Positions 20,385 to 27,927 are shown, counted from the stretch's first letter. The stretch: 47,178 bases of DNA from JBBQDZ01 sp038237515 (GCA_038237515.1 JBBRYP010000026.1:1-47178), one strand, 5' to 3'. A program made the numbers and translations. Notes: generated by a model not told the origin, from the letters alone.

Positions 20385-20468
20385 CGCTTGGGGCTGCTGC
20401 TGCTTCGCTGCTGGTGCCGCGTGCTCGAGGGTTGAGCCTAACCCACCTTCGTCGGTGTCGAGGGGAGC

Positions 20469-20506
20469 CCCGTGCCCGCAGCCGCCGGGGCGGCCGCGGG
20501 CACGGG
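20469..20506 (-). terminator. Strong hairpin downstream of the small LuxR gene
   Basis: An 11-bp perfect stem (20469-20479 with 20496-20506) is stacked on a 6-bp inner stem GCCGCC/GGCGGC with a GG loop. They are separated by one mismatch. It lies just 3' of the minus-strand gene ending at 20513 and upstream of the MalT-type gene. A T-tract is absent. Confidence 0.6.
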
Positions 20507-20512
20507 TTGCCG

Positions 20513-20779
20513 TCAGCCCCCCGAGCCGAGCGTCGCCGGCCCGAGGCTGTACAGGAGCGGGTCGTCGCCCGTGAGCGCACGGTAGGCGACGGGAATCTGC
20601 CGGCGTCGGGTGACGCCGAGCTTCTGACGCAAGACGTCGCAGTGTGCTTTTGCCGTCCGCGGCGAGATCCCGAGCCTCTCGCCCACCTCTTCGTTGGAGC
20701 ACCCTGCCGCGATCAGCTCGACCACCTGACGCTGGCGCTGAGTGATCGTCGGGAGCCTGCCTTCCAGTGCGTTGTACAT
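20513..20779 (-). CDS. Small solitary LuxR-type HTH protein
   Basis: This 88-residue protein is almost entirely an HTH: ITQRQRQVVELIAAGCSNEE, then ISPRTAKAHCDVLRQKLGVT. It ends in a short Gly/Ser tail. There is no sensor domain. ATG 20779 is used; a TTG at 20791 would add four residues. It could compete for, or co-bind with, sites of the adjacent MalT-type regulator, which is speculation from proximity. A strong hairpin terminates it. Confidence 0.75.
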   Translation of the reverse strand: MYNALEGRLPTITQRQRQVVELIAAGCSNEEVGERLGISPRTAKAHCDVLRQKLGVTRRRQIPVAYRALTGDDPLLYSLGPATLGSGG

Positions 20780-20840
20780 AGGCGCCAGCAAACCAGCTGC
20801 GCTGCCGCCACGGAATTGACCGAAGGGAGTATTTCCGGGG

Positions 20841-21860
20841 TTACGCCGCTGTGAGGAGGGCGCTCGACCGGACGAAGCTCGCGTCGTGACCCCTGAGGTT
20901 CGCCGCCCGCAGCTCCTCCTCGCTCAACGCGCCAAGCCGCAGCAGCAGGTCGAATTCGTCCCGCAGATGCGTCCGCATCATCTCCGGCCCGTCCGTCGCA
21001 ATCGTAAATGCGACACCGTTCTCGACAAAAGCGCGGAAGGTGTCTCTGAGCGCTCGCTCGTCAAGGAGGGCCTTGGTCAGGAGATTCGACGTCGGACAGA
21101 TCTCTAGGACGATTCCCGCCTCCCGCAACGCCCTCATGAGGCCGGAATCGCGAGCAGCGAGAATTCCGTGGCCGATTCGATCCGGCCGGAGGGTCGCGAT
21201 CACCTCGCTGATCTCCTCCACCCCGTGCTGGCCGCCCTCCTCGCCCACGTGGATCGTGACACCGAGGCCTGCTGCCCGCGCCTCCTCCACGAGCGGAGCG
21301 AGCTCACGATAGGCATACCGCTCGCCGCGCGGGCGGGGTCCTGCGATGTCGATCCCGACGATCCCCCTCGCGGCCCAGCCGATCGCCTTCTCGACGACGA
21401 TCTCGTTCTGGCGGTGACTGAACGTCCTGTCCATCATCAGGATCAGGCCGCAACGCACCTGCGGATACTCGAGCGAGGCGCGGTCGAGTCCGCGGATGGC
21501 GGCGAGAATGATGTGGTCGAGGTCGCGCTCGCCGCCGCGGTTGCGCTTCATCGGGTTGAAGCGGAGCTCGAGCGTGGTGATCCGCTGCGACCGAAACGCG
21601 CCGCCGATCGCCGCATGCACGGATCTCTCGACCGCGATCGGGCTCGACTGGATGAGCTCCGTCCAGTGGTAGATCGCATTCAGCTCATCGAGGCTTCCGA
21701 CCCGGCGGGGGTCGGCGATCGTCACCAGACGGTCGAACTCCCAGTAGTCCTTAACTGGCAGCGCGATCCCCTGCTCGTGCGCCAGGCTCCAGAGGATCTC
21801 CGACGCGACGGAGGCCCCGAGGTGCGTGTGCAGCTCCGCGAGGCCCTCAGGGAACTCCAT
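20841..21860 (-). CDS. Adenosine deaminase-family amidohydrolase
   Basis: This 339-residue TIM-barrel deaminase has the metal-binding HTHLGA at residues 11-16, TIHVGEEGG (catalytic His/Glu region), DRIGHGI and ATDGPEMM. The last motif supplies the metal-binding Asp. In classical adenosine deaminase the following residue is also Asp (TDDP); here it is Gly, which may signal a different aminopurine or nucleoside substrate. The catalytic scaffold is otherwise intact. ATG 21860 sits 6 nt after a TAGACT box that overlaps the upstream aminotransferase stop codon. Confidence 0.88.
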   Translation of the reverse strand: MEFPEGLAELHTHLGASVASEILWSLAHEQGIALPVKDYWEFDRLVTIADPRRVGSLDELNAIYHWTELIQSSPIAVERSVHAAIGGAFRSQRITTLELRFNPMKRNRGGERDLDHIILAAIRGLDRASLEYPQVRCGLILMMDRTFSHRQNEIVVEKAIGWAARGIVGIDIAGPRPRGERYAYRELAPLVEEARAAGLGVTIHVGEEGGQHGVEEISEVIATLRPDRIGHGILAARDSGLMRALREAGIVLEICPTSNLLTKALLDERALRDTFRAFVENGVAFTIATDGPEMMRTHLRDEFDLLLRLGALSEEELRAANLRGHDASFVRSSALLTAA

Positions 21861-21866
21861 CGTGCG

Positions 21867-21872
21867 AGTCTA
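21867..21872 (-). promoter_or_regulatory. Putative -10 box of the deaminase gene, overlapping a TAG stop
   Basis: On the minus strand TAGACT is followed by 6 nt and then ATG 21860. The TAG is simultaneously the stop codon of the upstream aminotransferase. This spacing implies a leaderless transcript. Confidence 0.5.
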
Positions 21873-23087
21873 GAACGGGGCGCCCGGCGCAGTCGCCGCG
21901 CGAGCCGCCTCCGCGAGCCGCGTCCCCTCCACTCGCTCCCGCAGCGACGCGAGGCTGCCGGCCGACTCAGTCGCGAAGACGAAGCGCACATGGCGCTGGG
22001 CGACGTCCCCGCCCCAGCCGAGCATGGGGGTCGCCGCAACCGCTGATTCCTCGATGAGGAGCTTCGAAGCCTCGAGAGGTTCGAGGCCGAGCGATGCCAC
22101 GTCCAGCAGCATCGACCACCCTCCTCCCGGGCGGATGAGGGGCCAGCCAGACAACGCCTCGAGCACGACGTCCCGGCGGCGCTGGAGCTCCCGCACGCAT
22201 TCCTCCACGTGGCTCTGCTCGCCGCGCAGGACGGCCGTCGCCGCCGCACGCGCGATCCCGACAGGGGTGGTCGTGTTGTAGACGTGCACCCAACCCGCGT
22301 CCTCGACCACGGCGGCGGGCCCGGCGATCCAGCCGACGCGCCACCCGATCATGCGGTGCTCCTTGGACAGGGATCCCGCGATAACCGTGCGCTCCGCCAT
22401 CCCGCCGAAATGAACGGGATGGACGAGCGGGCGCCCGTCGAAGAGGAGCCGCTCCATCGCGGAGTCGTAGAGGAGAGGCAGGTCGCGCTCGACGCAGAGG
22501 TCGCACACGGTCTGCCAGTCCTCGCCGCTCAGCACCCCGCCGGAGGGCATCGACGGGCTCATCAGGAGGAGCGCAGCGGTCTTCTTCGTAAGGACGGAGC
22601 GCAGGTGATCGAGGTCGAGCCGCCACTCCCCCTCCCTCGCCCGGAACGCGGCGAACCGCGGCATGGCGCCGGCGAGGCGCACGCGGTTCACGAGACCCGC
22701 GTACGTCGGGTCAGTGAGCACGACCTCGTCGCCGGGATCGATGGTCGCCAGGAGCACGTCGAGGGTTGCCTCCGTGCCGCCGCTCGTGACGACGATCTGC
22801 GTCTCGGGGTCGTAGCGGTGGCCGGTGCGGGACAGGAGGAGGTCGGAGATCGCCGCCCGGAGTGAGAGATCTCCCGTGAACGGGAGCCAGCTGTTCGCCT
22901 CGGCCGTCCCCAGAGCTGCGCGCGTCGCCTCGAGCGCCTCTGGTGGGAGCGGCAGGTTCGTGTCGAGGTTCTCGAGGCGGAGAACAGGCCAGCGGGGGTT
23001 CGCGCGCGACAGCGCGTCCGCGTGGCGAGCCACGCGGTCGATGCCGAAACCGCGTATGGAATCCAGGCGCTTCGCACGCTTGAACAT
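21870..23087 (-). CDS. PLP-dependent aminotransferase, class I/II
   Basis: This 405-residue fold-type I enzyme has the cofactor-binding TSGGTEATLDVLL and the aromatic stacking region DPTYAGLVNRVRLAG. The PLP-phosphate and ring contacts LLYDSAMERLLF follow, with the Schiff-base lysine in AGSLSKEHRMIGWRVGW. It would transfer an amino group between an amino acid and a 2-oxo acid; the specific substrate is not predictable. ATG 23087 follows TAGGAT with 6-nt spacing. The deaminase gene begins 9 bp after its stop codon. Confidence 0.9.
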   Translation of the reverse strand: MFKRAKRLDSIRGFGIDRVARHADALSRANPRWPVLRLENLDTNLPLPPEALEATRAALGTAEANSWLPFTGDLSLRAAISDLLLSRTGHRYDPETQIVVTSGGTEATLDVLLATIDPGDEVVLTDPTYAGLVNRVRLAGAMPRFAAFRAREGEWRLDLDHLRSVLTKKTAALLLMSPSMPSGGVLSGEDWQTVCDLCVERDLPLLYDSAMERLLFDGRPLVHPVHFGGMAERTVIAGSLSKEHRMIGWRVGWIAGPAAVVEDAGWVHVYNTTTPVGIARAAATAVLRGEQSHVEECVRELQRRRDVVLEALSGWPLIRPGGGWSMLLDVASLGLEPLEASKLLIEESAVAATPMLGWGGDVAQRHVRFVFATESAGSLASLRERVEGTRLAEAARAATAPGAPF

Positions 23088-23093
23088 CCGACG

Positions 23094-23099
23094 ATCCTA
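23094..23099 (-). promoter_or_regulatory. Putative -10 box of the aminotransferase gene
   Basis: TAGGAT on the minus strand lies 6 nt before ATG 23087, the recurring leaderless-type spacing. Confidence 0.45.
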
Positions 23100-23114
23100 A
23101 AGCGGAGGTCGAGG

Positions 23115-23136
23115 CGGGTCGAGTGTGCTCGACCCG
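23115..23136. terminator. Perfect 9-bp hairpin between the M28 peptidase and aminotransferase genes
   Basis: CGGGTCGAG (23115-23123) pairs with CTCGACCCG (23128-23136) around a TGTG loop. It lies 3' of the minus-strand M28 gene and just upstream of the aminotransferase -10 box, so it probably insulates the two. Confidence 0.5.
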
Positions 23137-23183
23137 TCCGCGCTGGACAGGCGAGCCTGCCGGAACCTGCCAACCATGCGAAT

Positions 23184-23196
23184 GGGGCCTGACCCC
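23184..23196. repeat. Copy of a dispersed near-palindromic GGGGTCAGGCCCC repeat
   Basis: GGGGCCTGACCCC is the exact reverse complement of the 13-mer at 39268-39280, and a variant occurs at 39372-39384. All copies are intergenic. Confidence 0.55.
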
Positions 23197-23248
23197 TTTT
23201 GGGAGAGTTGAGGGTTGCGCGCGGGGGAACGATTCGCCGCCGGGCGGC

Positions 23249-24367
23249 TCAGGCGCTGGGGGGCGGGACGGGGCGCGAGAGCTGGCTCTCGACCAGAGCC
23301 AGAGCAAGCTCGACGGCATCGTCCAGCTTCCGCTCGTCGACGAGCTCGAGGCGCTCCTCGGGAAGGTGGTACTCGGCGTAGGGGAAGTGGAGGATGCTCA
23401 CCGCCGGCACCCCGTGCTGCGCGAACCAGTAGTGGTCGGTACCGCTGACAGGGCCGAAGACGCGCAGGTCGTAGCGATCGTCGAGGCCGAGCTGATCGAC
23501 GAGCTGCAAAGCGCGGCCCCGAAGCTCCTCCGGCCCGACGAGTAGCTCGAGATGGTCGCCGTGGCCGATGCAGTCGAGGTTGACGACGCCGACGATCGCG
23601 TCGAGCTCACCTCGGAGCTTCGCCTCCTCCACGAACCACCGCGAGCCCTGGAGCGCGATCTCCTCGGCCCCGAACGCGACAAGGATCACCGAACGTGGAA
23701 GCGAACGGCCGACGAGCCGCTCCGCGACGCGCCTCAGGCCCTCGACCCCGGTGGCGTTGTCGATCGTCCCAGGCCCGTGCCAGACAGAGTCGAAGTGCGC
23801 GCCGAGGACAACGGCCTCCTCGCTCTCGCCCCGGATCTCGCCGATCACGTTCCGGTCATGAAGTCCCGGGACCAACCGGCCGGCGACGCGCAGGCGTGCC
23901 CGCGGCGAGCCCAGACCGCGGAGGCGCGCGGCGTCGGCCGCCGAGACGAAGGCCTGGGGACCGCCGAGGATGTGGCCGTACGAGACCATGAACGGGATCG
24001 CTCCGCCCCCGAACGGGTTGCCGGAGACGCGACCGAGCTCGCGGCCCCGCTCGTCCTCGATCGCGAAGACGGGAACTTCGAAGAAGCCTTTCGACCAGAC
24101 GTGCGTGCCGAGGTAGCGCACGGTGCCCTCCACGCCTTCCGTCGGGGTCGATGCCGAGTACATCGCGGGACCTACCGCCCACGGTTCTCCCTCGACCGAG
24201 AGCGCCGACTCCTCGGGCTCGTACCCGACGAACTCGAACTCCTGGAACCTGGGCTCGAGGCCGAGCTCGCGGAACGCCGCCGCGATTGCATCGGCGGCGC
24301 GCATCGATTCGGAAGTGCCGCACTGGCGCACGCCGATGTCGACGCCGAGGGCCTCGAGAAGATCCAC
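23249..24367 (-). CDS. M28-family metallopeptidase (aminopeptidase-like)
   Basis: This 372-residue protein has a C-terminal di-zinc peptidase domain with candidate ligands in LGAHFDSVWHG (His), GTIDNATGVEG (bridging Asp), FGAEEIALQGSRWF (catalytic Glu and ligand Glu), VNLDCIGHG (Asp) and PYAEYHLPEE (His). The N-terminal half contains a PA-like inserted domain. No signal peptide is seen, so it is probably cytoplasmic. It likely removes N-terminal residues from peptides. GTG 24367 is supported by a TAGACT box 6 nt upstream. Confidence 0.87.
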   Translation of the reverse strand: MDLLEALGVDIGVRQCGTSESMRAADAIAAAFRELGLEPRFQEFEFVGYEPEESALSVEGEPWAVGPAMYSASTPTEGVEGTVRYLGTHVWSKGFFEVPVFAIEDERGRELGRVSGNPFGGGAIPFMVSYGHILGGPQAFVSAADAARLRGLGSPRARLRVAGRLVPGLHDRNVIGEIRGESEEAVVLGAHFDSVWHGPGTIDNATGVEGLRRVAERLVGRSLPRSVILVAFGAEEIALQGSRWFVEEAKLRGELDAIVGVVNLDCIGHGDHLELLVGPEELRGRALQLVDQLGLDDRYDLRVFGPVSGTDHYWFAQHGVPAVSILHFPYAEYHLPEERLELVDERKLDDAVELALALVESQLSRPVPPPSA

Positions 24368-24373
24368 CGACGG

Positions 24374-24379
24374 AGTCTA
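24374..24379 (-). promoter_or_regulatory. Putative -10 box of the M28 peptidase gene
   Basis: TAGACT (minus strand) lies exactly 6 nt before GTG 24367. It supports the GTG start and a leaderless mRNA. Confidence 0.5.
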
Positions 24380-24401
24380 CGGCCGCGGTTCGCGGCCCTT
24401 C

Positions 24402-24431
24402 TTGCGGAGACATATGTTTTTTACCTATACT
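24402..24431 (+). promoter_or_regulatory. Candidate -35/-10 promoter of the PadR operon
   Basis: TTGCGG (24402-24407) and TATACT (24426-24431) are separated by 18 bp. The spacer is an unusually A/T-rich ATATG-TTTTTT-ACCTATA stretch that could hold a PadR operator. ATG 24446 is 14 nt downstream of the -10 box. Confidence 0.45.
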
Positions 24432-24445
24432 GGCCTTCGATCGAG

Positions 24446-24841
24446 ATGCACCACCACCGTCACCGACTTCGATCCCGTACCCGCCGCCGCGTCGACGGGA
24501 GGTGGACGGTGCGAGCACGCGTGGAGCGTTTTGCGGAACCCGTTCTGCTCCTCCTCCTGCGCGAACGGCCAATGCACGGCTACGAGCTCCTCGAGCGGGT
24601 TCCTCCGCTCGTCGGGGAGGAGCGGCTCGACGTCGGGAACCTCTACCGCGCGCTCCGTGCGCTCGAGGAGGACGGGATCGTCGCTTCGGAGTGGGATGCG
24701 GAGTTGCCAGGCCCCGCGAAGCGAACCTACCGGCTCACCGACGACGGCCGCCAGCTGCTCGACAGCTGGGCAGCGTCCCTTCGGGAGGCGCGGGCAGTCG
24801 TGGGCGACTTTCTCACCCGCTACGACGAGGAGAGGAGGTGA
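24446..24841 (+). CDS. PadR-family transcriptional regulator
   Basis: This 131-residue protein has the PadR winged HTH: VLLLLLRERPMHGYELLERV, then a two-stranded wing (ELPGPAKRTYRLTDDGRQLL). A short C-terminal helix serves dimerisation. The N-terminus is rich in His and Arg (MHHHRHRLRSRTRRR), which may bind metal or DNA. ATG 24446 is the first start after the A/T-rich promoter region. PadR proteins are usually autorepressors that sense small ligands. It is coupled to the small downstream gene: its stop region overlaps that gene's Shine-Dalgarno sequence. Confidence 0.88.
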   Translation: MHHHRHRLRSRTRRRVDGRWTVRARVERFAEPVLLLLLRERPMHGYELLERVPPLVGEERLDVGNLYRALRALEEDGIVASEWDAELPGPAKRTYRLTDDGRQLLDSWAASLREARAVVGDFLTRYDEERR

Positions 24842-24846
24842 ACTAC

Positions 24847-25038
24847 ATGCACAAGCAGCATTTCCATCACGGTTGCGGCCGCGGCTCGCGCCGCCGCCGC
24901 TACCCGTCCTCGGAGGAGCTTCTCCAGGCGCTCGAGGAGCATCAGAAAGATCTCGAGCAGGAGACCGCCGACCTGGCCGACCTGATCCGCCGGCTGCGCG
25001 AGGAGCGGCCCGTCGCCCCGGAGACGGCCAGCGTCTAG
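24847..25038 (+). CDS. Small His/Cys/Arg-rich coiled-coil protein next to PadR
   Basis: This 63-residue protein has an N-terminus MHKQHFHHGCGRGSRRRR, rich in potential metal ligands, then one amphipathic coiled-coil helix (EELLQALEEHQKDLEQETAD and on). No known domain is recognised. AGGAGG at 24833-24838 is placed 8 nt before ATG 24847; a GTG at 24838 would overlap the PadR stop. Its His-rich head resembles the PadR N-terminus, so the two may interact or respond to the same metal, which is inference from context. Confidence 0.72.
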   Translation: MHKQHFHHGCGRGSRRRRYPSSEELLQALEEHQKDLEQETADLADLIRRLREERPVAPETASV

Positions 25039-25053
25039 AGGGGCCACCGGAGC

Positions 25054-25081
25054 GGAGCGCCCCGACCGCGGCGGGCGCTCC
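25054..25081 (+). terminator. Hairpin after the PadR operon
   Basis: A perfect 9-bp stem GGAGCGCCC/GGGCGCTCC (25054-25062 and 25073-25081) has a 10-nt loop. It lies 15 bp after the stop of the small gene. Confidence 0.55.
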
Positions 25082-25147
25082 TCCGGCCGTCATCCGGCCA
25101 TCCGGCCGAGCGCGACGCCGCGCAGGCCGCTGCCGAACCGTGCGGCA

Positions 25148-25153
25148 TAGTCT
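25148..25153 (+). promoter_or_regulatory. Putative -10 box of the glycosyltransferase gene
   Basis: TAGTCT lies 6 nt before ATG 25160. Confidence 0.45.
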
Positions 25154-25159
25154 CCCGTC

Positions 25160-26308
25160 ATGAAAGTCGGCATCGTCGTGCCGTTCTCGTGGTCGTTCTG
25201 GGGCGCTGTGAACGAACACGCGGAGCTACAGGCCGAGGCGCTCGCGCGGCGCGGCCACGATGTCCGGATCCTGATGGGGAACGACCCACCCGGGACCTTA
25301 ACCCGCGCCCTTCATCCCCGGCACGGGCGCCACGACGACCCGCCCCCGCACGTGATCCCCGTGGGCCGCTCGGTGATCGTCCCGGCGAACGGCTCGCTGC
25401 CGAACATCGTCCTCTCGCCGTCGACGCCCTTCCGGATCAGGAGCGTCCTGCGCCGCGAGCGCTTCGACCTGCTCCATCTCCACGAGCCGATGACGCCCGC
25501 GATCTGCGTTGCCACGCTCGCCCTGGCGCAGTGTCCGATCGTCGCCACCTTCCACGCTGCCGGGGACCTCGGCTGGCATCGGCTGGGCTTGCCCGCCTGG
25601 GGATTCCTGATCGAGCGGATCGACCACCGGATCGCCGTTTCGGAGCAGGCGCGCGAGTCCGCTCACCGCTGGCTGCCCGCCGACTACGAGATCGTCCCGA
25701 ACGGCGTGCTCTTGCCGCCGGAGCCCGATCCCGGGAGCCGCGAGCACCGGATCGTCTTCATCGGCCGCCACGACCCACGCAAGGGCCTCCCCGTGCTTCT
25801 GCGCGCGTGGCCTGCCGTGCGCCGCCGGACGGGCGCGACGCTGCGCGTCGTCGGCGCCGATCCGCTCGCCGTGCGCCTGCTGCTCGCGCGGCATCGGGTC
25901 CCGGAGGAGGGCATCGACATCCTCGGCTTCCTCACCCAGGACGAGCTGACAGCCGAGCTCGCGGCCGCGAAGGTGCTCGCCGCACCCTCGGTGGGAATGG
26001 AGAGCTTCGGGATGGTCCTGACGCGCGCGTTCGCCTGCTCGACGCCGGTCGTCGCCTCGTCGATCGCGGGGTATGCCGCCGTCATGACCTCGGAGACGGG
26101 AACGCTCGTTCCCCCCGGTGACGCCGCTGCGCTGGAGGAGGGTCTCGTCCGGATCCTGGGCGACGAGGATCGCCGCCGTGCGCTGGGAAGAGCTGCGCGG
26201 CAAGTCGCGCAGGATCGGTATTCCTGGGACTCGATCGCGCAGCGCCTCGAGGGCATCTACGAGCTCGTCACCGGCGCGGCCCGGCCGGTCGTCAGCTCCC
26301 GCGCGTGA
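25160..26308 (+). CDS. Glycosyltransferase family 4 (PimA-like mannosyltransferase)
   Basis: This 382-residue GT-B enzyme has an N-terminal acceptor domain opening KVGIVVPFSWSFWGAVNEHA with LHLHEPMTPAICV, characteristic of PimA-type phosphatidylinositol mannosyltransferases. The C-terminal nucleotide-sugar domain contains FIGRHDPRKGLPVLLRAW and the E-x7-E-like GMESFGMVLTRAFA. It would act on the inner face of the membrane using an NDP- or GDP-sugar donor. The next gene overlaps it (GTGA), a membrane flippase-like protein, consistent with glycolipid synthesis and transfer. Confidence 0.88.
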   Translation: MKVGIVVPFSWSFWGAVNEHAELQAEALARRGHDVRILMGNDPPGTLTRALHPRHGRHDDPPPHVIPVGRSVIVPANGSLPNIVLSPSTPFRIRSVLRRERFDLLHLHEPMTPAICVATLALAQCPIVATFHAAGDLGWHRLGLPAWGFLIERIDHRIAVSEQARESAHRWLPADYEIVPNGVLLPPEPDPGSREHRIVFIGRHDPRKGLPVLLRAWPAVRRRTGATLRVVGADPLAVRLLLARHRVPEEGIDILGFLTQDELTAELAAAKVLAAPSVGMESFGMVLTRAFACSTPVVASSIAGYAAVMTSETGTLVPPGDAAALEEGLVRILGDEDRRRALGRAARQVAQDRYSWDSIAQRLEGIYELVTGAARPVVSSRA

Positions 26309-27369
26309 AGATCCTCCGCTCTCCGCTCCTGCGCGTGGCGATCCTGCTTGCGGGGATCGCAGGGGTCGTCGTCCTGCTCTGGCTTCGCGGGCCGCACTGG
26401 GCGCTCGTCTGGGATGCGTTCCGCGTCGTCCGCTGGGAGTGGGTGGTCGCGGCCATCGGCCTCAACCTGCTCTCGGTGATCGTGCGTGCCTTCGCGTGGA
26501 GAACCGTGATCACGCAGGCGCTGCCCGCGCCCCACCCGCGCTTCTCCCTCGTCTTCTCGGCCTTCTCGGTCGGCCTGTTCGCGAACGCGCTGCTGCCCGG
26601 GCGCGTCGGCGAGCTCGCTCGGGTCGCCGTGCTGACACGCAAGCTGCCCGGCCGTCCCGGAGCCTGGGCGAGCCTCGTCGGGAGCGTCTTCGCGCACCGG
26701 GTGTTCGATCTCGTCCCCTCGCTCCTGCTCGTCGTGTGGGTGCTGCTGACGGCGAAGATCCCCGGCTGGGCGATCACGAGCCTCGAGATCCTCGCCGCGG
26801 TGGGGATCACGCTGCTCGTGATCGGTTTCCTCGCGGCGCGAAGCCATCGCGTCACCCCCGTCGACAACGCGGCTGGAGGCGTGCGGCGCTTCGTCACGAT
26901 GGCCCGCTTCGGGCTCGGCGTCTTCCGGGCACCGGTTCCCGCGGCGACCGCATTGCTCTTCCAGTGTCTCGGCTGGCTCTGCCAGCTCTTCGCGGTCTGG
27001 GCGACGATGCGCGCGTTCCACATCTACAAGCCGCTGCCCGCGGCGGGCCTCGTGCTCGTGCTGATGAATCTCGCGACGATCGTCCCGCTGTGGCCGGGAA
27101 ACGTGGGGCTCCTGCAGGCCGTGATCGCGCTGCCGCTGCGCCAGTACGGCGTCGCGTACGCGCGCGGGATCGCCTTCGGCTTCGGGCTGCAGGCGATCGA
27201 GGCCTCGGTCGGGATCGGCGTCGGCCTGGTGTTCCTCGCGCGGGAGGGGCTCTCGTTCGCGATGCTGAAGGTGATGCCGACGGCATCGCAGGCGGAGATG
27301 CCGGGGGAGGCGCCTGCGCTCGAGGGCGCCGGTGCCGAGCCCGCGCGCGCTCCTCCTGTCGCGCGCTAG
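26305..27369 (+). CDS. Flippase-like/UPF0104 (lysylphosphatidylglycerol synthase TM-like) membrane protein
   Basis: This 354-residue integral membrane protein has about eight helices. Motifs of the AglD/MprF-type TM domain are RAFAWRTVITQALP, FSVGLFANALLPGRVGELAR and VPLWPGNVGLLQAVI. The C-terminal tail is Pro/Ala-rich and cytoplasmic. GTG 26305 overlaps the glycosyltransferase stop (GTGA), so co-translation is likely. Its role may be moving or accommodating a glycolipid; no catalytic domain is attached. Confidence 0.85.
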   Translation: MKILRSPLLRVAILLAGIAGVVVLLWLRGPHWALVWDAFRVVRWEWVVAAIGLNLLSVIVRAFAWRTVITQALPAPHPRFSLVFSAFSVGLFANALLPGRVGELARVAVLTRKLPGRPGAWASLVGSVFAHRVFDLVPSLLLVVWVLLTAKIPGWAITSLEILAAVGITLLVIGFLAARSHRVTPVDNAAGGVRRFVTMARFGLGVFRAPVPAATALLFQCLGWLCQLFAVWATMRAFHIYKPLPAAGLVLVLMNLATIVPLWPGNVGLLQAVIALPLRQYGVAYARGIAFGFGLQAIEASVGIGVGLVFLAREGLSFAMLKVMPTASQAEMPGEAPALEGAGAEPARAPPVAR

Positions 27370-27415
27370 GAGCGTGGGTCAGTAAACACATACGCTCACG
27401 GCCGGCGACGCAGAC

Positions 27416-27442
27416 GGACGTACGGGCGGAGCCCGCACGTCC
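27416..27442. terminator. Bidirectional terminator between convergent genes
   Basis: GGACGTACGGGC (27416-27427) and GCCCGCACGTCC (27431-27442) form a 12-bp stem with one mismatch and a GGA loop. It lies between the flippase-like gene and the cyclic-nucleotide-binding gene. Confidence 0.6.
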
Positions 27443-27450
27443 TGAGGGTC

Positions 27451-27477
27451 GGCGCCGCAAGCGGCGCCTAGGCGCCG
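27451..27477. repeat. Overlapping hairpin and 14-bp palindrome at the 3' end of the CNB gene
   Basis: GGCGCCG/CGGCGCC (27451-27457, 27462-27468) has a CAAG loop. It overlaps the perfect palindrome GGCGCCTAGGCGCC (27464-27477), which contains the minus-strand TAG stop codon. Probably a second terminator element. Confidence 0.5.
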
Positions 27478-27881
27478 CGCTGCTGGGCTTCCCGCAGGTG
27501 CTTCGCCATCTCCACGAGCAGCTTCCAGGCGACTGAGGCGTTCGACTCGACGAACGGCCGGAACTCCCACGCGGTGAGCCCGTAGCACCGGAGGGGTGTC
27601 TTCGCCGCGACAGTCGCCGTGCGCGCGCCCGGGTCGACGAGGGCGACCTCGCCGAAATAGTCCCCTGGGCCGAGGGAGGCGACCGCGTTCCCGTGGACCG
27701 TGACGGTTGCCTCGCCTTCGCCGATGACGAAGAAGCCGACGCCGCCCTTTCCTTCGGCGGCGATCGTCTCGCCCGACTCGAAGCTCGACTCCTTGAAGGA
27801 CTGCGAGAGGCGCTGGAGGTCTCGGCTCTCGAGCTCGGAGAAGAGTGAGACGCGGCCGATCAGCTCCGGAGGTGCCGGCAT
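27468..27881 (-). CDS. Cyclic nucleotide-binding domain protein
   Basis: This 137-residue single-domain protein has a cNMP-binding beta-barrel: FSELESRDLQRLSQSFKE, then GGVGFFVIGEGEATVTVHG, then the phosphate-binding cassette GDYFGEVALVDPGARTATV. The Glu and Arg of the cassette (GE.AL and the later R) are present, so cAMP or cGMP binding is plausible. There is no HTH, unlike CRP. ATG 27881 is 6 nt downstream of TAGAAT. It may regulate a partner protein post-translationally. Confidence 0.87.
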   Translation of the reverse strand: MPAPPELIGRVSLFSELESRDLQRLSQSFKESSFESGETIAAEGKGGVGFFVIGEGEATVTVHGNAVASLGPGDYFGEVALVDPGARTATVAAKTPLRCYGLTAWEFRPFVESNASVAWKLLVEMAKHLREAQQRGA

Positions 27882-27887
27882 GGCGCG

Positions 27888-27893
27888 ATTCTA
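27888..27893 (-). promoter_or_regulatory. Putative -10 box of the cyclic-nucleotide-binding gene
   Basis: TAGAAT (minus strand) lies 6 nt before ATG 27881. Confidence 0.5.
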
Positions 27894-27927
27894 CGACACC
27901 GCTCCAAGCTGCGCGTGACGGCAAGGG

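Noticed and set aside
20385..20702. N-terminal extension of the MalT-type regulator to 20702
   Set aside because: It overlaps the small LuxR gene and its terminator hairpin and has the amino-acid bias of a high-GC shadow.
23552..24445. Long plus-strand frame running into the PadR gene
   Set aside because: It is a shadow of the minus-strand M28 peptidase gene; recognisable PadR sequence begins only at ATG 24446.
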